Source: Saposhnikovia divaricata
Taxonomy: Eukaryota; Streptophyta; Magnoliopsida; Apiales; Apiaceae
Length of the DNA stretch: 64,000 bases
Direction: 5' to 3'
Assembly (NCBI GenBank): GCA_036435485.1
Contig: CM071601.1
Coordinates: 182,874,939-182,938,938, forward strand
Both the position numbers and the translations under genes were made by a program. Below, in pieces: positions 11,511-22,150 of this stretch. Under the pieces are notes generated by a model. That model searched no databases, had not been told where the DNA came from, and saw nothing but the letters and a program-made list of their open reading frames with translations. Every line of letters starts with the position of its first letter. Position 1 is the first letter of the stretch.

Positions 11511-14500
11511 ATGGCAACCAAGAACTTTGTGGCTCAGGGATTAACTTTTGTTACCAACAATTATGCTGCAATTCTAGACACTGCTAAAGCTCCAGCATCA
11601 TTTCATCTGATCCAAAACTTTTTAAGAGACTCTGAGATTGGTAAGGCTCTTGTTCAACCAGAGACACTCTCAGCCACACAAATCTCAATCTTCTGGAAAA
11701 ACTCTGTTTATGATGATGGTGGAGAGAATGGGACTCCATCAATTGTGTTTACCTATGAAGACCAAGAGTTTGTCATAACTCCTGCAACTGTTCATGAGGT
11801 TTTGGACTTTGACACTCACACTTCATACTCTGTAGCTGTTGTGGGTCAATTGAAAGAAATGTTACAACAAATACGGTTTTCTGGTTCATTGGATAAGATT
11901 GGGGATGTCAAACGGCCAGGGCTCAGGAAGGAGTGGAGCTTCTTCTTTGATTGCATTACTCGTGCATTTGGCAAGAAGGTCACCAACTGGGATGCAATTC
12001 CTGGTGAAAGTCTTCAAATCGGGTATTCTCTTCTTAATGGGAGTAACTTTGATTTTGGTCGTCTTGTACTTATGAATTTAGGTGAAAAACTTGCAGAGTC
12101 TAGTACAACTGTTTACTTCTCACGTTTTTGTCAGTCTTTATTCTCTGCTTGTTTACCAAATTTGACAATTGCTGTTGAGGATGTTATCCAACCTTTCCAA
12201 TGTCATAAGAGAATGTTCTCTGATCTGACAAATAAGGATGTTAACAAAGAGCAACTACCAGAGTTTATCTATCCTCTTGCTCTCAGGAACTTCCTTAATC
12301 AACCACAAGAACCACAAAATGAACCAATCATTGAACCTCCACAGTCACCACCTCAACCCACAAACACTGACCCACCTCAAACCATAAACACTGAGCCAAT
12401 CACTACAACTACATCTCCATAACCACAATCTTCATCACACCCTCAACCTCAACCACAATCCAAACCTAAGAAGCCAAAGAAAAGCAAGGCTATAAGGCCA
12501 TCAAGAAAACAGAGGATGGCTGAAGCTTCTAAGCCAAAGAAGTATAAGGAACGAGCAAACAAACCTAAATCTCCTTCTATACCTGATGATTCTGTTTCAG
12601 CAGAAGAGAGAGCATAAGTGAATCCTCCAGCTAAGAGAAGGAGATTAATTCTTGATGAATCTGATGAAGATGTTAATTTTGAAGCTCCAGAGGTGATTTC
12701 CAAGGATATACCTACTGTTGAGACATATACTGAAGAAGAAGCTGTCAAAACACCTGTCAATGTACAAATGGATGAGGACAACAGAGAAGGTTTTGCTGCT
12801 ACGGATGATTTTGTTGAAACATTTTTACCATTCTCTGATCACATTAATGTTCCTCTTTGACCTATCATTGCAAATTCTGAAGAAAATGGTGCAGCTGATC
12901 AGCCAACTGTAGTACTTGATGAAACAGTGGCATCACACAATGAGTTATTCTCTGATGCTCACCAGGTTCTTGAACAAGGTGAAGAGGTTGAACAAGTTGA
13001 AGTTCCAAAGTCTGTTGAGGCTAGAGACACAACTGCAGAGATTGTTGAAGAAAATGTTGCAGCACACACTGATCAAGTTGAAAATACAGCTGTTGATGTT
13101 AAAGATGAAGCAAGTGCAGAGTCAAACTCTTCTCGGAGTATACCGGTTCAAACTGATGCTAAGCATGCACCTTTCTCTAAACCTTCAGATCAACATAATG
13201 TTGAAGCTGAGCACTTTGCCAAGAATTCAAGGGATTGGTATAAGTCAGACTGTATTTTTCCTGTTGAAACAGCAGCTAAATTTGTTCATCAATCTGCCAC
13301 GAAGATCTCAAATCCTGATATTATCTCAAGTCTGCAAGCAACTATTGTTCAAGTCAAAACTCTGAATGGAAGATTTGATGAGTCTCAGAAAGCTATTGAT
13401 GAATTGAGAGCTGATGTTGTTGCTAGAGATATGACTATGCAGAGGGATAATCAGACAAAGTTTAAGACCATTTCTAAAGCTCAAGAAACTCTGTTTCAGA
13501 GGCTGGGTCAAGTTGAACAAAATCAGAATATATTGTCTGGGAAAATTGATTCCATTGCTACCTCCTTGGAGCTGATCACTTCTATCTTGATTCCTGATGA
13601 TGTCAAAAAGGGGGAGAGAGTTGCTAAAGACAAATGCAAGCAATCTCAAACTCTGATCAGAAAGGATAATGCTGGAGATGGAGGAGCAAGTAATAAAGGA
13701 AGGGGCAAAACTGAAGAATTTCAAACTCTGAAAACTAGCAAGTCCTATAAATCATAGTTTGTTGGGATAAACACTGATACTCAAGGTGCTTCAAAGACCA
13801 AGAGTTTGCTATTATCTTCTAATCCACAGACTGATGAAGAATTGGCTGCTAAGTTGTTTCTTGAAGAAAATGAGGAAGGAGTTACAATTGAGGACATTAA
13901 AGCTGAAGAAAAGAGTTTACAAGAAGAACATCTCAAGGCTTTAAAGTCTGGTAAGTTAAAGAAAGGAAAAGCTCCTAGGCCTGTTCTTAAAGGCATTGTG
14001 ATCAAGGAAAGTGCTGATGTTAGTCAAAAATCACAGTTATCAAAGGAAACAATGGCAGCAGAAGCTAAACTCAAGCTGAAAGGCATTGAAGGAGAAAGTT
14101 CACAGAAGAAAGTTACAACCTCTGTTTCTACACAAGTTGTACAGAAGAAAGAAAACACAATCTCTGTTGCTACACAAGTTGTGTCTAGACCTTTATCTTC
14201 TCAGTTGCAATCAGTTTTTGGGAAAGGAACACTTCATGATCCAAATCTATTATATGGAGTTTCTATGGATTTTTCTGATGGAAGAGCCTTGTCTGGTAAG
14301 GTTGGAAACAATAAGGGTGGTCTAGGCTCACACAAGGACAAAAGGCAATATACTGGTCCTAGAGATCCTTCTTCACTGGCTGTTCCAGGTCGTGGTGTCA
14401 CTCAAGAGAGTTTGGACAGACTGGAATCAGTACAGTTAGTTTATCAGAAGTGTTTAAAGAAGGACTTTCTCTTGTACTTCATGGATGATGGGACAGTATT

Positions 14501-14981
14501 TAGAATTGGTGAGAATGATATTGGCTTGAAATATTGGGAAGAATTAGAATATGTTCTATATCTTTTCAAGGTGAATAGTCAAAGGACTCAATCAGTTGCA
14601 AATGTGCTCAGAAAGAAAATGCTCCAAAATTTGGCAATCAGAGGGATGAAGTGCAATAGCAGATATGTTCCTAAGTACAGGGATTGGAATGGAAATCTTA
14701 TTGAAATGAAGAAGGGTACTGCAAAATTAAAGACTGATTTGGGAATCACAGTACTTGACTTCAATTCACAGTCAGAAGAAGTCAAATTTATCAGACTGGG
14801 AAATGAGATGAGAAGAAACAAAATCTATGATCTTAGATCTGCTATCTATCAGACAGATGAGAGTGATCCTCAGCTAAGAGAGATTAAAGAAGCTATGGAG
14901 ATTGAGCTTCAAAATGCAGAAAGAAGATTACTCATAGATTATCTCAGAACAACGCCAGATCTTGAGGAGATTAGAGATTAA
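11511..14981 (+). pseudogene. Sirevirus post-pol ORF (env-like position), four stops
   Basis: One frame of 1,157 codons from ATG 11511 to TAA 14981, without frameshifts, broken by stops at 12420-12422, 12615-12617, 12858-12860 and 13755-13757. Residues 1-270 look globular (for example FVITPATVHEVLDF and LRKEWSFFFDC). A Pro/Thr/Gln-rich stretch (~270-310) and a Lys-rich stretch (KPKKPKKSK; PPAKRRRL near residue 371) follow. Acidic Val/Glu-rich sequence, a predicted coiled coil at about 13300-13600 and a second globular domain (14200-14980) complete it. I see no signal peptide or membrane segment, so although it sits where Sireviruses carry their env-like ORF, an envelope role is not supported. 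Its function is unknown; the basic motifs suggest nuclear entry. Confidence 0.8.
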
Positions 14982-15125
14982 AGTCTGTAAGAATTTTCTT
15001 GTTATTTGTAGACTTTTGTTAAGTCAAGTTTAAACTCTGCTTATTTTAATAAACACTGTGTTTGTATGAAATTGTTTTGACATCATCAATTATTGTTAAC
15101 TTGTGCATTTTTACTAATGAACAAG

Positions 15126-15136
15126 TTGGGGGAGAT
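15126..15136 (+). other. Polypurine tract (Sirevirus)
   Basis: TTGGGGGAGAT directly precedes the 3' LTR. Confidence 0.9.
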
Positions 15137-15684
15137 TGTTAAATATAATTGATATGGTTAATATCAGTGTTTAAGTTTTGCAGGGAAAAACAGAGTTTAA
15201 ACAGGAAGCAGTCAGAGTTTAGTTAAACTCTGACAGTTAGAAGCTAAACAGAGTTTGCTATACGCTGACTGTTGGAAGCTCGACAGAGTTTGTTAAACTC
15301 TGTCTGGAGGCAGCGTCTACTGGTCAACAGTGATTGAAGATTTATTATGGAAGCAATATCTTTGAAGATTGCATAGCTGTCAAAGAGATTGAGTTGACTA
15401 AGGAGACGAGTAGCAATCGTAATTGATATCAATTGTATAGCTAATTTATAGGAGTATCAATTATCGATTGTATAGCAGCTGTATACTTTATAAATACAGT
15501 TAGGTTAACCCTAGAAGGGTATCGATCGTGTAATATCATATCATTCATTGTAACCTAAGCAGCTCTCTGTGATAATTTACATCACTGAGAGAGAAGTTAA
15601 TTTCAAATAGTTTTTAAAGCTTTTAAAGAACTTATTGTTATTCTCTCATACTTAGTTGATTATAAGTGTGTATTCGGCCTAACA
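15137..15684 (+). repeat. Sirevirus 3' LTR
   Basis: Collinear with the 5' LTR at 3894-4439, with 5 substitutions and one 2 bp insertion near 15463. It ends GGCCTAACA and is followed by the TSD. Confidence 0.95.
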
Positions 15685-15689
15685 GAATG
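15685..15689. other. Target-site duplication, right (GAATG)
   Basis: A direct repeat of 3889-3893. The sequence after it continues the Athila-like internal region exactly as in the unoccupied copy near 36735. Confidence 0.95.
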
Positions 15690-16990
15690 TACCCACAAAA
15701 TCCAATGCAATGCAATGCATTAATGCAACTAATATGAAAATTCAACGATCCCCTTCAAACTCACCAAAACCAACTAGCAAGCAAATGACTCAAAGAATGC
15801 AACTAAATCCAAATAGAACTCGACTAAGTTCCCGTATACTAACAATACATGAACAGAAACGTGCGTGTGTGCGATGCTCATCAGATATACTCCTAAAACT
15901 AGATCAAAAATTATACGTGCTATTCGCCAAGACAATCAAAGGTTTATACGTAGAATAGACTGTAGACACTTCATAACCTAGGAACACCTCCATCCTTATT
16001 CAAGTTAGCCAGGAATTCATGCTTTATTACTAACTACTACGACACATATATACAAGCATGCTTATTTAACCGTGCAATGAATGAGACCCCTAAAGGCTTA
16101 TACAATAATACCCATGTAGCGAGTGTTAGGTTAGTGGATCCCAGACTATAACAGCCTTAGGTCACTAGGCACAAAGTCCCCGCGAACTTAATTGCTCGAG
16201 TATTAAAGAGCTCACCCTGGTTAATTTTGCATTTAAACATTCACATAACTTTTTTTTTTCTTTTTTTTTTGCGATCTGGAATGAGCTTTTCTCATTTCCA
16301 ACCCTAGACTACTCATATAAATATGAGCCGGCTACTAGCCATTTGACGCCTAGCCATATTGACAATTATTTACAATTAAACATGAAATCCCTGTTTTCCC
16401 CCAAACTTAGACTTTAGTGATCCTACGCCATCAAGGGAATAACGCAAATTCTAACTATAATCAAGTGATTAAATCTCAAAGCATCCGAACAAGCATGACC
16501 CTAACCTAGCCCAAAAGCACCCAATGAGACTGTGTAAAAGTTTTGTTCCCGTAACATGCAAGTCAATTTCATAGGAACTTAAATCAACCCTCTATTCATC
16601 ATTACCACATTCAATTAGACACCTACCTACCAATCAGAATTAGCTCATTCTAAGGGATCATGAAATATGCATGCTATGAAAATGCAACTAATATGAACTC
16701 ACATGGTATAAAAACAAAATAACAATGCCCTAAATGAAACAAACATAATTAATACGAGCATATATGCATGAATTACTACTATTATGCAAACATGATATCT
16801 ATATGAACACAATGACTCACAATCACAAATAACTACATATACACTACTTATCCCCCAAACCACCCCCAAACTTAAAAGATTCAATGTCCGCATTGAATGG
16901 AAGTAAATACAAGGGATAGCAGGAAACATACCAAAAAATACCGAAACACGTGGGTTGCCTCCCACGATGCGCCTTTGTTTAAAGTCTTCA
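15690..16990 (-). other. Athila-like 3' non-coding region, copy 1
   Basis: About 1.3 kb between the pro-linker remnant and the PPT, without a coding frame. It contains a T-rich run (16248-16270), a perfect CTCATAT-AA-ATATGAG inverted repeat near 16312, and a hairpin CGTGGGTTGCCTCCCACG at 16949-16966. The region is strongly conserved in copy 2 (36740-38030) and partly in the different element at 40980-41960. Autonomous Athila elements often carry an env-like ORF here; I see none. Confidence 0.65.
16949..16966. other. Conserved 6 bp-stem hairpin
   Basis: CGTGGG and CCCACG pair around a TTGCCT loop. The identical hairpin is at 38000-38017 in internal region 2. It lies just downstream, in element orientation, of the coding remnant. 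Confidence 0.6.
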
Positions 16991-17026
16991 GCTAGACCTG
17001 GCAATGGCTTTTTCTCTTGAAAATTT

Positions 17027-18376
17027 CTACACTGTATCTCTATATGGCCATTTAATTATCTTTTCCGGGGCTACATCCTCGATGACAAGTTTCCGCCTTC
17101 TTTGCTCTTCAAAGGTGTCAGCAACAATGTTCTCTCCACTACCTGACAAGTTAGCAACAATAATAATAGGTAAAGTAGATGATTGACCCAAATTTACATA
17201 CCTCAAGTGATCTGGTGGTTTAAGCTCGAGTTTGGAAACTTCTTCAACATGATGAGTTTCATTATTAACTACCAAAGACTGATCAAAAGTGGTAATGGAC
17301 AGATTAGGAACGGAAGTGGGTAGCTCACCAACAGAAGTCTTCACAACTGACTTAGGATCAAAAGAACTCTCCTCAAGTTGGATTTCATTCTTAGAACAAA
17401 TGACCTTCAATACCTCTAACATCTCATCAGAAGTAAAATTCCTATACAACTCATGAAGATCCTCATTACCCTCAATCAAAACATCTTCCTCAAGAAAAGA
17501 CTCAATTGCACTATCCTCAAGATTTGACCATGAAACCACCTCATCAACCAGCACCTTAGAATCCCAAAGATCAGCCAAGCCTAGTGACTCCTACTCTTCC
17601 TCCTCTGCCGGAAATTCCAAGAATTTCTTTGGATATGGATGAGGCGGGTAGATCTGATTGTTGTTTGTAGAATGCTCCGAAGAAACTTTTTCAACAGGAT
17701 TCGTACTCTTTTCCACTTCACCGTCCAACTACTCAGCTACCAAATCAGATTTCTCAATTTCTGGCCCTGTAGATTTCTCAGCCTGCTGAATATGAACTTC
17801 TTCATTTTCCGTAGCTGCTGATTTCTGATCATTTGTAGCCTTTCCGGATCTCAAGGTAACTGCTTTCACCTGCTCTTCGACTTCCCTCTTGCCTGGATTA
17901 GCCTTCGTGTCGCTAGGAAGAGTCCCTTATGGCCTACTCAACAAGGCATTAGTAATCTGCCCAATCTGATTTTCCAAGGTCTTAAACGATACAGCTTTGC
18001 TTTTCAACATCAACCTCAATTCTTCTAATTCAGATTTGTCATAAGTGGAATGTCCAGAACCAACATATGAATGTTCTTGCTGAAAACCCGAAGGTTGAAA
18101 TTGCCACGGGGCGTACTATTGCTGAAAATTCTACCCTTACTGCTGCTAAAAATTCTGGTGATTGTAAGGTTGTGCTCCATATTGTTGACCTTGAAACTGC
18201 TGATAAGGCTGTTGTGGTTGCAGCATGCCACCTTGATTGTTGCTCCAGCTCACTGATGCACCATAGATGGCACACTGATTCGTCTCATGTGCGCCCGCAC
18301 ATAACTCACAAACACTAGCCACCTGCTGAACTCCATAGTAAGTTAGAAAATCCATATTCAAATTCAATGCTTTCAA
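17027..18376 (-). pseudogene. Athila-like gag C-terminus and protease-RT linker, copy 1
   Basis: One minus-strand frame across 1,350 bp with several stops. It begins (18376) MKALNL, then has a CCHC knuckle CELCAGAHETNQC, a Gln-rich stretch, a leucine-rich segment and, at 17578-17027, the LELKPPDHLRYVNLG...STLPIIIVANL motif. In Athila/Tat polyproteins that motif lies just upstream of RT. The gag N-terminus, the protease core and everything from RT on are absent. The collinear copy at 38078-39427 has the same gaps. Confidence 0.75.
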
Positions 18377-18516
18377 CTGAGGTGCTATAGCTATAGCTGC
18401 ACACGTACCTGAAACACCAACGAACTACACAAGATAGGTTAGAAAAATAATCCAAGTCAGTGAACTCTAACGACCACTGATGACAAGCACATAAACTAAA
18501 AATAAAACACCGATGA

Positions 18517-18534
18517 TCCCCAACAGCGGCGCCA
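18517..18534 (-). other. Primer-binding site (Asp-tRNA type) of LTR-B
   Basis: The minus strand reads TGGCGCCGCTGTTGGGGA, a good match to the Athila/Tat PBS, seven bases from the LTR-B end. Confidence 0.85.
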
Positions 18535-18540
18535 AAAACT

Positions 18541-19252
18541 TGTTTGCACTAAATCACGCAAGCGTACGTGGTCACAAGTAATATATGAATAAGTCAAGTT
18601 CGTTCCCACAATGTCTGGTTGGGTTTCAATTCAGTTCATGCACCTATGCAACAATGTACGGTTTTTTTTCACTACAACGACAATTAACAATACTGGGGTT
18701 TGATTATCTAAATTAAACTAAGATGCAAAATATTAAAGTAAGAATTACTTAACTAATGATAATTAAAATTGAATTACTTACGCAAGATGAACCATGGAAT
18801 CCTAACTTCATTAAATACTTCTCTTAGATCTGATGCCTTTAATCACTATATGCAATGGTTATGATATCTGATCGGACAACACGAAACAAATATACGCTAC
18901 TTCTCAGTATACGAATACCAAACTAAACATACATCCACAAAAGAGATAGAAGATGAATAGACACCAATTATGCTTAGACCCTATATCTCTATAGAATTTG
19001 AAAATATAATGGTTGAAGAACAAGTTATCCATATTGATCACATAGGGCAGCATAATATCTCTATTTATGCCACAAATCATGATGTTAAAACATCAACCTA
19101 TCCTATGCTTGCATGACAAGTTCTAAATCTCAAGATCCACTCTCGCTTCACAAGAGATTAACAATTCAATTTAGATGTTAGCTACGCATCTAAAAGCGTC
19201 AAGAATAACCATACAAGGATATCAAATATACATCACACACAGATCTTTAAAG
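18541..19252 (-). repeat. Athila-like LTR-B, left part
   Basis: 712 bp collinear with the left half of LTR-A, starting TGTTTGCAC. It is interrupted at 19252 by Tekay1 and resumes at 34312. Together the two parts make about 1,414 bp, matching LTR-A. Confidence 0.9.
19248..19252. other. Target-site duplication of Tekay1, left (TAAAG)
   Basis: TAAAG here and at 34307-34311. LTR-A and LTR-C show the unoccupied site (near 3013 and 35857). Confidence 0.95.
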
Positions 19253-20175
19253 TGTAAGAACCCAGATTTTGGGTAGAATTAAAACTTTTATTTATTTAAT
19301 GATGTAAGAACGAATAGTGGTTACGACTACAATGTAATAAATGATATTTTGAAAGAATGAATGGAATTCGATTTTACTATTTCTATGTCTTGAAGAATGT
19401 TAATGGTTGACAACTTAGGTAATATTAATCTATCTCCTAGAGGAATAAGATATGGCAACTCCAAGCAGATGAATACTCTCATGTCATCTAGATCGATAAC
19501 GATTAGTCCAGTGGTTCCGTAAAAGGGTTAAGGAACGCCCGAAAGAGAACAAGGATATTTTCATAAATATAAGGAATAAAGAGAGAATAAATAATGAATA
19601 GTGTTTTTGGTGGAAATTTGAATATTATCAGACGACGCTATATAGGAGTATTCAGAATGGATTTCCGAATTCATATTGATGGTCGATAGGCAAAATAAGT
19701 GTATGTAAACGATATCAGATTCAGAAAAATAGCACTTTTATTTTCTCCGAGATTTCCCTGGACAGTGAAGGATTTGAGGATTTAATAAAGAGATTTGAAG
19801 AATTTAAATTCAAGGATTATAAAGGAGGATTGAGAATGGTAGTACAAATATCAAGAAGGTTTCCGGTAAAACACTAACAAGGAATACTTGAGACATTCCT
19901 CCGAACGATCAATGGAATTATGCCACAGTAAAGCAAAGGGGATGCAACATATAAGTCGTAACATATTGATTTTATTAACGAGACAAAAGAGAATCAAGTT
20001 GGTGGAAAAAGGAGGAACCATAGTGACTTACATAAAAGTCAACTATAAGTAAAGTGGTATCTTTGCACTTTGCCAAAAATGTAGTTACATGTTGTGGTGC
20101 CAACAAGTGGTTAAGTAGATGGGTGACACTTGGCCCAATGAATTGCTAACAACACAAAAGGCAAGATGCATCCAT

Positions 20176-20182
20176 TATATAG
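20176..20182 (+). promoter_or_regulatory. Candidate TATA box in Tekay1 LTR
   Basis: TATATAG lies in the first quarter of the LTR, upstream of the small ORF. A TATAAAT at 20348-20354 is an alternative. The choice is not decidable from sequence alone. Confidence 0.3.
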
Positions 20183-20400
20183 ACTAGATATACATGTATT
20201 AAGCCATAATAAAGCAAAACAAGAAAAAGAATCAACCAAGAACTCCATAAAGGAAGCTCTCGACCAAGAAGCTAGAGGAAGGGTTCCCACCATTCAAAAA
20301 CCTCAAGATTAATTAGTTGAGTCCTACATATCATAACAAAGATCCCCTATAAATTTTAGCTTCAAAGTCCATTCCATTCTTGAGATATAAAATCAAGAAG

Positions 20401-20616
20401 ATGACGATGAATAGTACTTTCAAGAAACTAATCTTTGTTTTCTTGTTTTCATGGTTGATCGTAGCTAAGTTAAGACTATCCAAGGACCATACCAAGATTT
20501 GTGAGGCTAGTACATACTCCAAGGAAGGTATAAGACTTGGAAACCCTAGATCTACTTTGAGTTTTAAGCATGTTCTTGATGGATCTAGCTTAGTTATGAT
20601 TATGTTCATGTTATAA
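20401..20616 (+). CDS. Small LTR ORF, 71 aa, hydrophobic N-terminus
   Basis: ATG 20401 opens 71 codons: a short Asn/Lys start (MTMNSTFKK), then about 14 hydrophobic residues (LIFVFLFSWLIV), then a polar tail. The 3' LTR copy (30942-31157) is also open with only conservative changes. In Tekay3 the start and first ~10 codons are recognisable (53002) but a stop follows after 20 codons. It may be an upstream leader ORF in the R/U5 part of the transcript, or chance. No family is recognised. Confidence 0.25.
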   Translation: MTMNSTFKKLIFVFLFSWLIVAKLRLSKDHTKICEASTYSKEGIRLGNPRSTLSFKHVLDGSSLVMIMFML

Positions 20617-21599
20617 GCATGCTTAGTTAATGATTTAGGGATTTAAGAAGCATGATGATTTTGATGCTAAGATCAGTAGCTTCTGGACTTGTTGAGATGA
20701 TTATTATGCGTATAAGTTGTATTGATGCCCGGTGTGGCTTGGTTTGTTGATTGTGATTTTTGGAACGTTCGTATTATAGCCGTTATAATGCCGAAATTTC
20801 GTTAATCATTGAAAACCGTGCATCACAGTAGGTCTAATGGACGAAACTGGATATGTATCTAACATGCCCTTGTAGATCTTGAGTCATAGATCATTTTGGA
20901 AAAAAATCGAATCAAACAGACTTACGGTTTAGGATTTATGGCCGATTTACTAAAAGTAGTTCGAAACCGTAACCGAGAATTCGTAACTGAAATTGAACCC
21001 TCGTAAAATATGTAAGTCAGTGGCAAATCTTGGTTATTAAATACTAGAGGTAGAAAGGAAGGTGTGAGAGAAAACCTCATGTGAATCAGATCATTTTTCG
21101 ATTTTATAAAAATGTTCGAATCTAGGTTAAACGCGAACGAACCCCTTAAAAGTATAACTGGTTATAACTTAGAAAATGAGCGATAAAACTCTTGACTATT
21201 TAAAAGTGTTAAGCAATTAACCTCGAATCTCTTGACTATTTATAGATCGCCGAGCTGACCCGGGATACCCTACCACTACCCTTACTCGTGCTCAATTACC
21301 AGGCAAGTTTCAATTCCCCTATTTAAGGCTGTTGTTGTGAATATATAAATGCTTTATGTTATACATATGCCATAGCATGCATGCCTACTTTCAAGTCATA
21401 TTGATATACTTGTTCCCTGATTGTTCTTTGGCTTATAAGTAGATAGATAATATATCGATTATAAGCCGGATGTCGTTAAGACCCTTAGAGAAGGGCATAT
21501 GAATCCTAATTGTTGAATATAGACCGGGAGTCAGTACTTCTTGATATATCGTAATTATTTTCGAGGGAAATATTTAAGTAAATAATTTCCATTATTTGG

Positions 21600-22150
21600 T
21601 TGACGAATATTATTTGAATATTCGTCTGAGATTACTTAATTAACGATCATTACTTCAAATATTTATTTGAACGTTATCTATTCAATGAATATTATTTTTC
21701 AATATTCATTCAAAGACGAACCATTTATCGAATATTATTTCAAATATTTCTATAAAATCTTCGAGTATTAAATAAATATCATTCGGACATTCATTTAGAA
21801 CATCAGGTATTAAGGGAATATTATTCTCGAATATTCCTTTAAGGTTTAATTTATTAAATGAATATCACTTGGATATTCATTTAAATTATTAGTTATTATA
21901 TGAATACTATTTTTGAACATTAATTTGAAGTCTTATTTATTAAACGAATAATATTCCAAACAGTCCTTTCAAAATTATTTATTAAATGAATATTATTTTA
22001 ATATTCATTTAAGTAATCATTTATTCAATAAATATTGTCTTAATATTCCTTCAAGGATTATCTTGAGAAATACTCTGATTAAAAATATTCTTTCATCAAA
22101 TACTTCCGACTCAATAAATATTCTATAAATATTTATTCAATACTTGGAAA
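21600..22150. repeat. Array of AT-rich hairpins in Tekay1 5' LTR
   Basis: About ten degenerate units of ~50 bp, each an inverted repeat such as GACGAATATT/AATATTCGTC (21602-21626) around a short ATTATTT-like loop. Later units read AAATGAATATC/GATATTCATTT and GGAATATT/AATATTCC, so arms change together. Present also at 32335-32885 and 54400-55110. Confidence 0.8.

Larger units (their letters stand above)
3894..15684 (+). mobile_element. Full-length Sirevirus (Ty1/copia), 11.8 kb
   Basis: A complete element with 546/548 bp LTRs, Met-tRNA PBS, gag, pol in the copia order protease-integrase-RT-RNase H, a ~1.3 kb spacer, a 1,157-codon post-pol frame, a PPT and a 5 bp TSD. The Sire-type hallmarks are the DSGCSGHMTG protease, the WHKKLSHLN pre-integrase motif and an additional ORF after pol. 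The LTRs differ by 5 substitutions and one 2 bp indel, so insertion is fairly recent. All three coding regions contain nonsense mutations, and the RT-RNase H part has two frameshifts, so this copy is not autonomous now. Confidence 0.95.
3719..18540 (-). mobile_element. Athila-like internal region 1, split by Sirevirus
   Basis: About 3.0 kb of internal sequence (3719-3893 plus 15685-18540) lies between LTR-A and LTR-B and is interrupted by the Sirevirus. From its 5' end on the minus strand it holds the PBS, a gag C-terminal/protease-linker remnant, a long non-coding 3' region and the PPT. No RT, RNase H or integrase is present, so the element could not move alone. It is collinear with internal region 2 (36565-39583), so the missing domains were lost before the copies separated. 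Confidence 0.8.

Noticed and set aside
16699..17004. Possible env-like ORF in the Athila-like 3' region
   Set aside because: Only about 100 residues with hydrophobic stretches, of different length in copy 2 (37786-38055), and no conserved frame beyond the hairpin; treated as non-coding.
17004..17186. Short plus-strand frames over the Athila-like remnant (also 38055-38237, 18067-18318, 39118-39369)
   Set aside because: Opposite strand of the recognisable gag/linker frame; conserved only as DNA.
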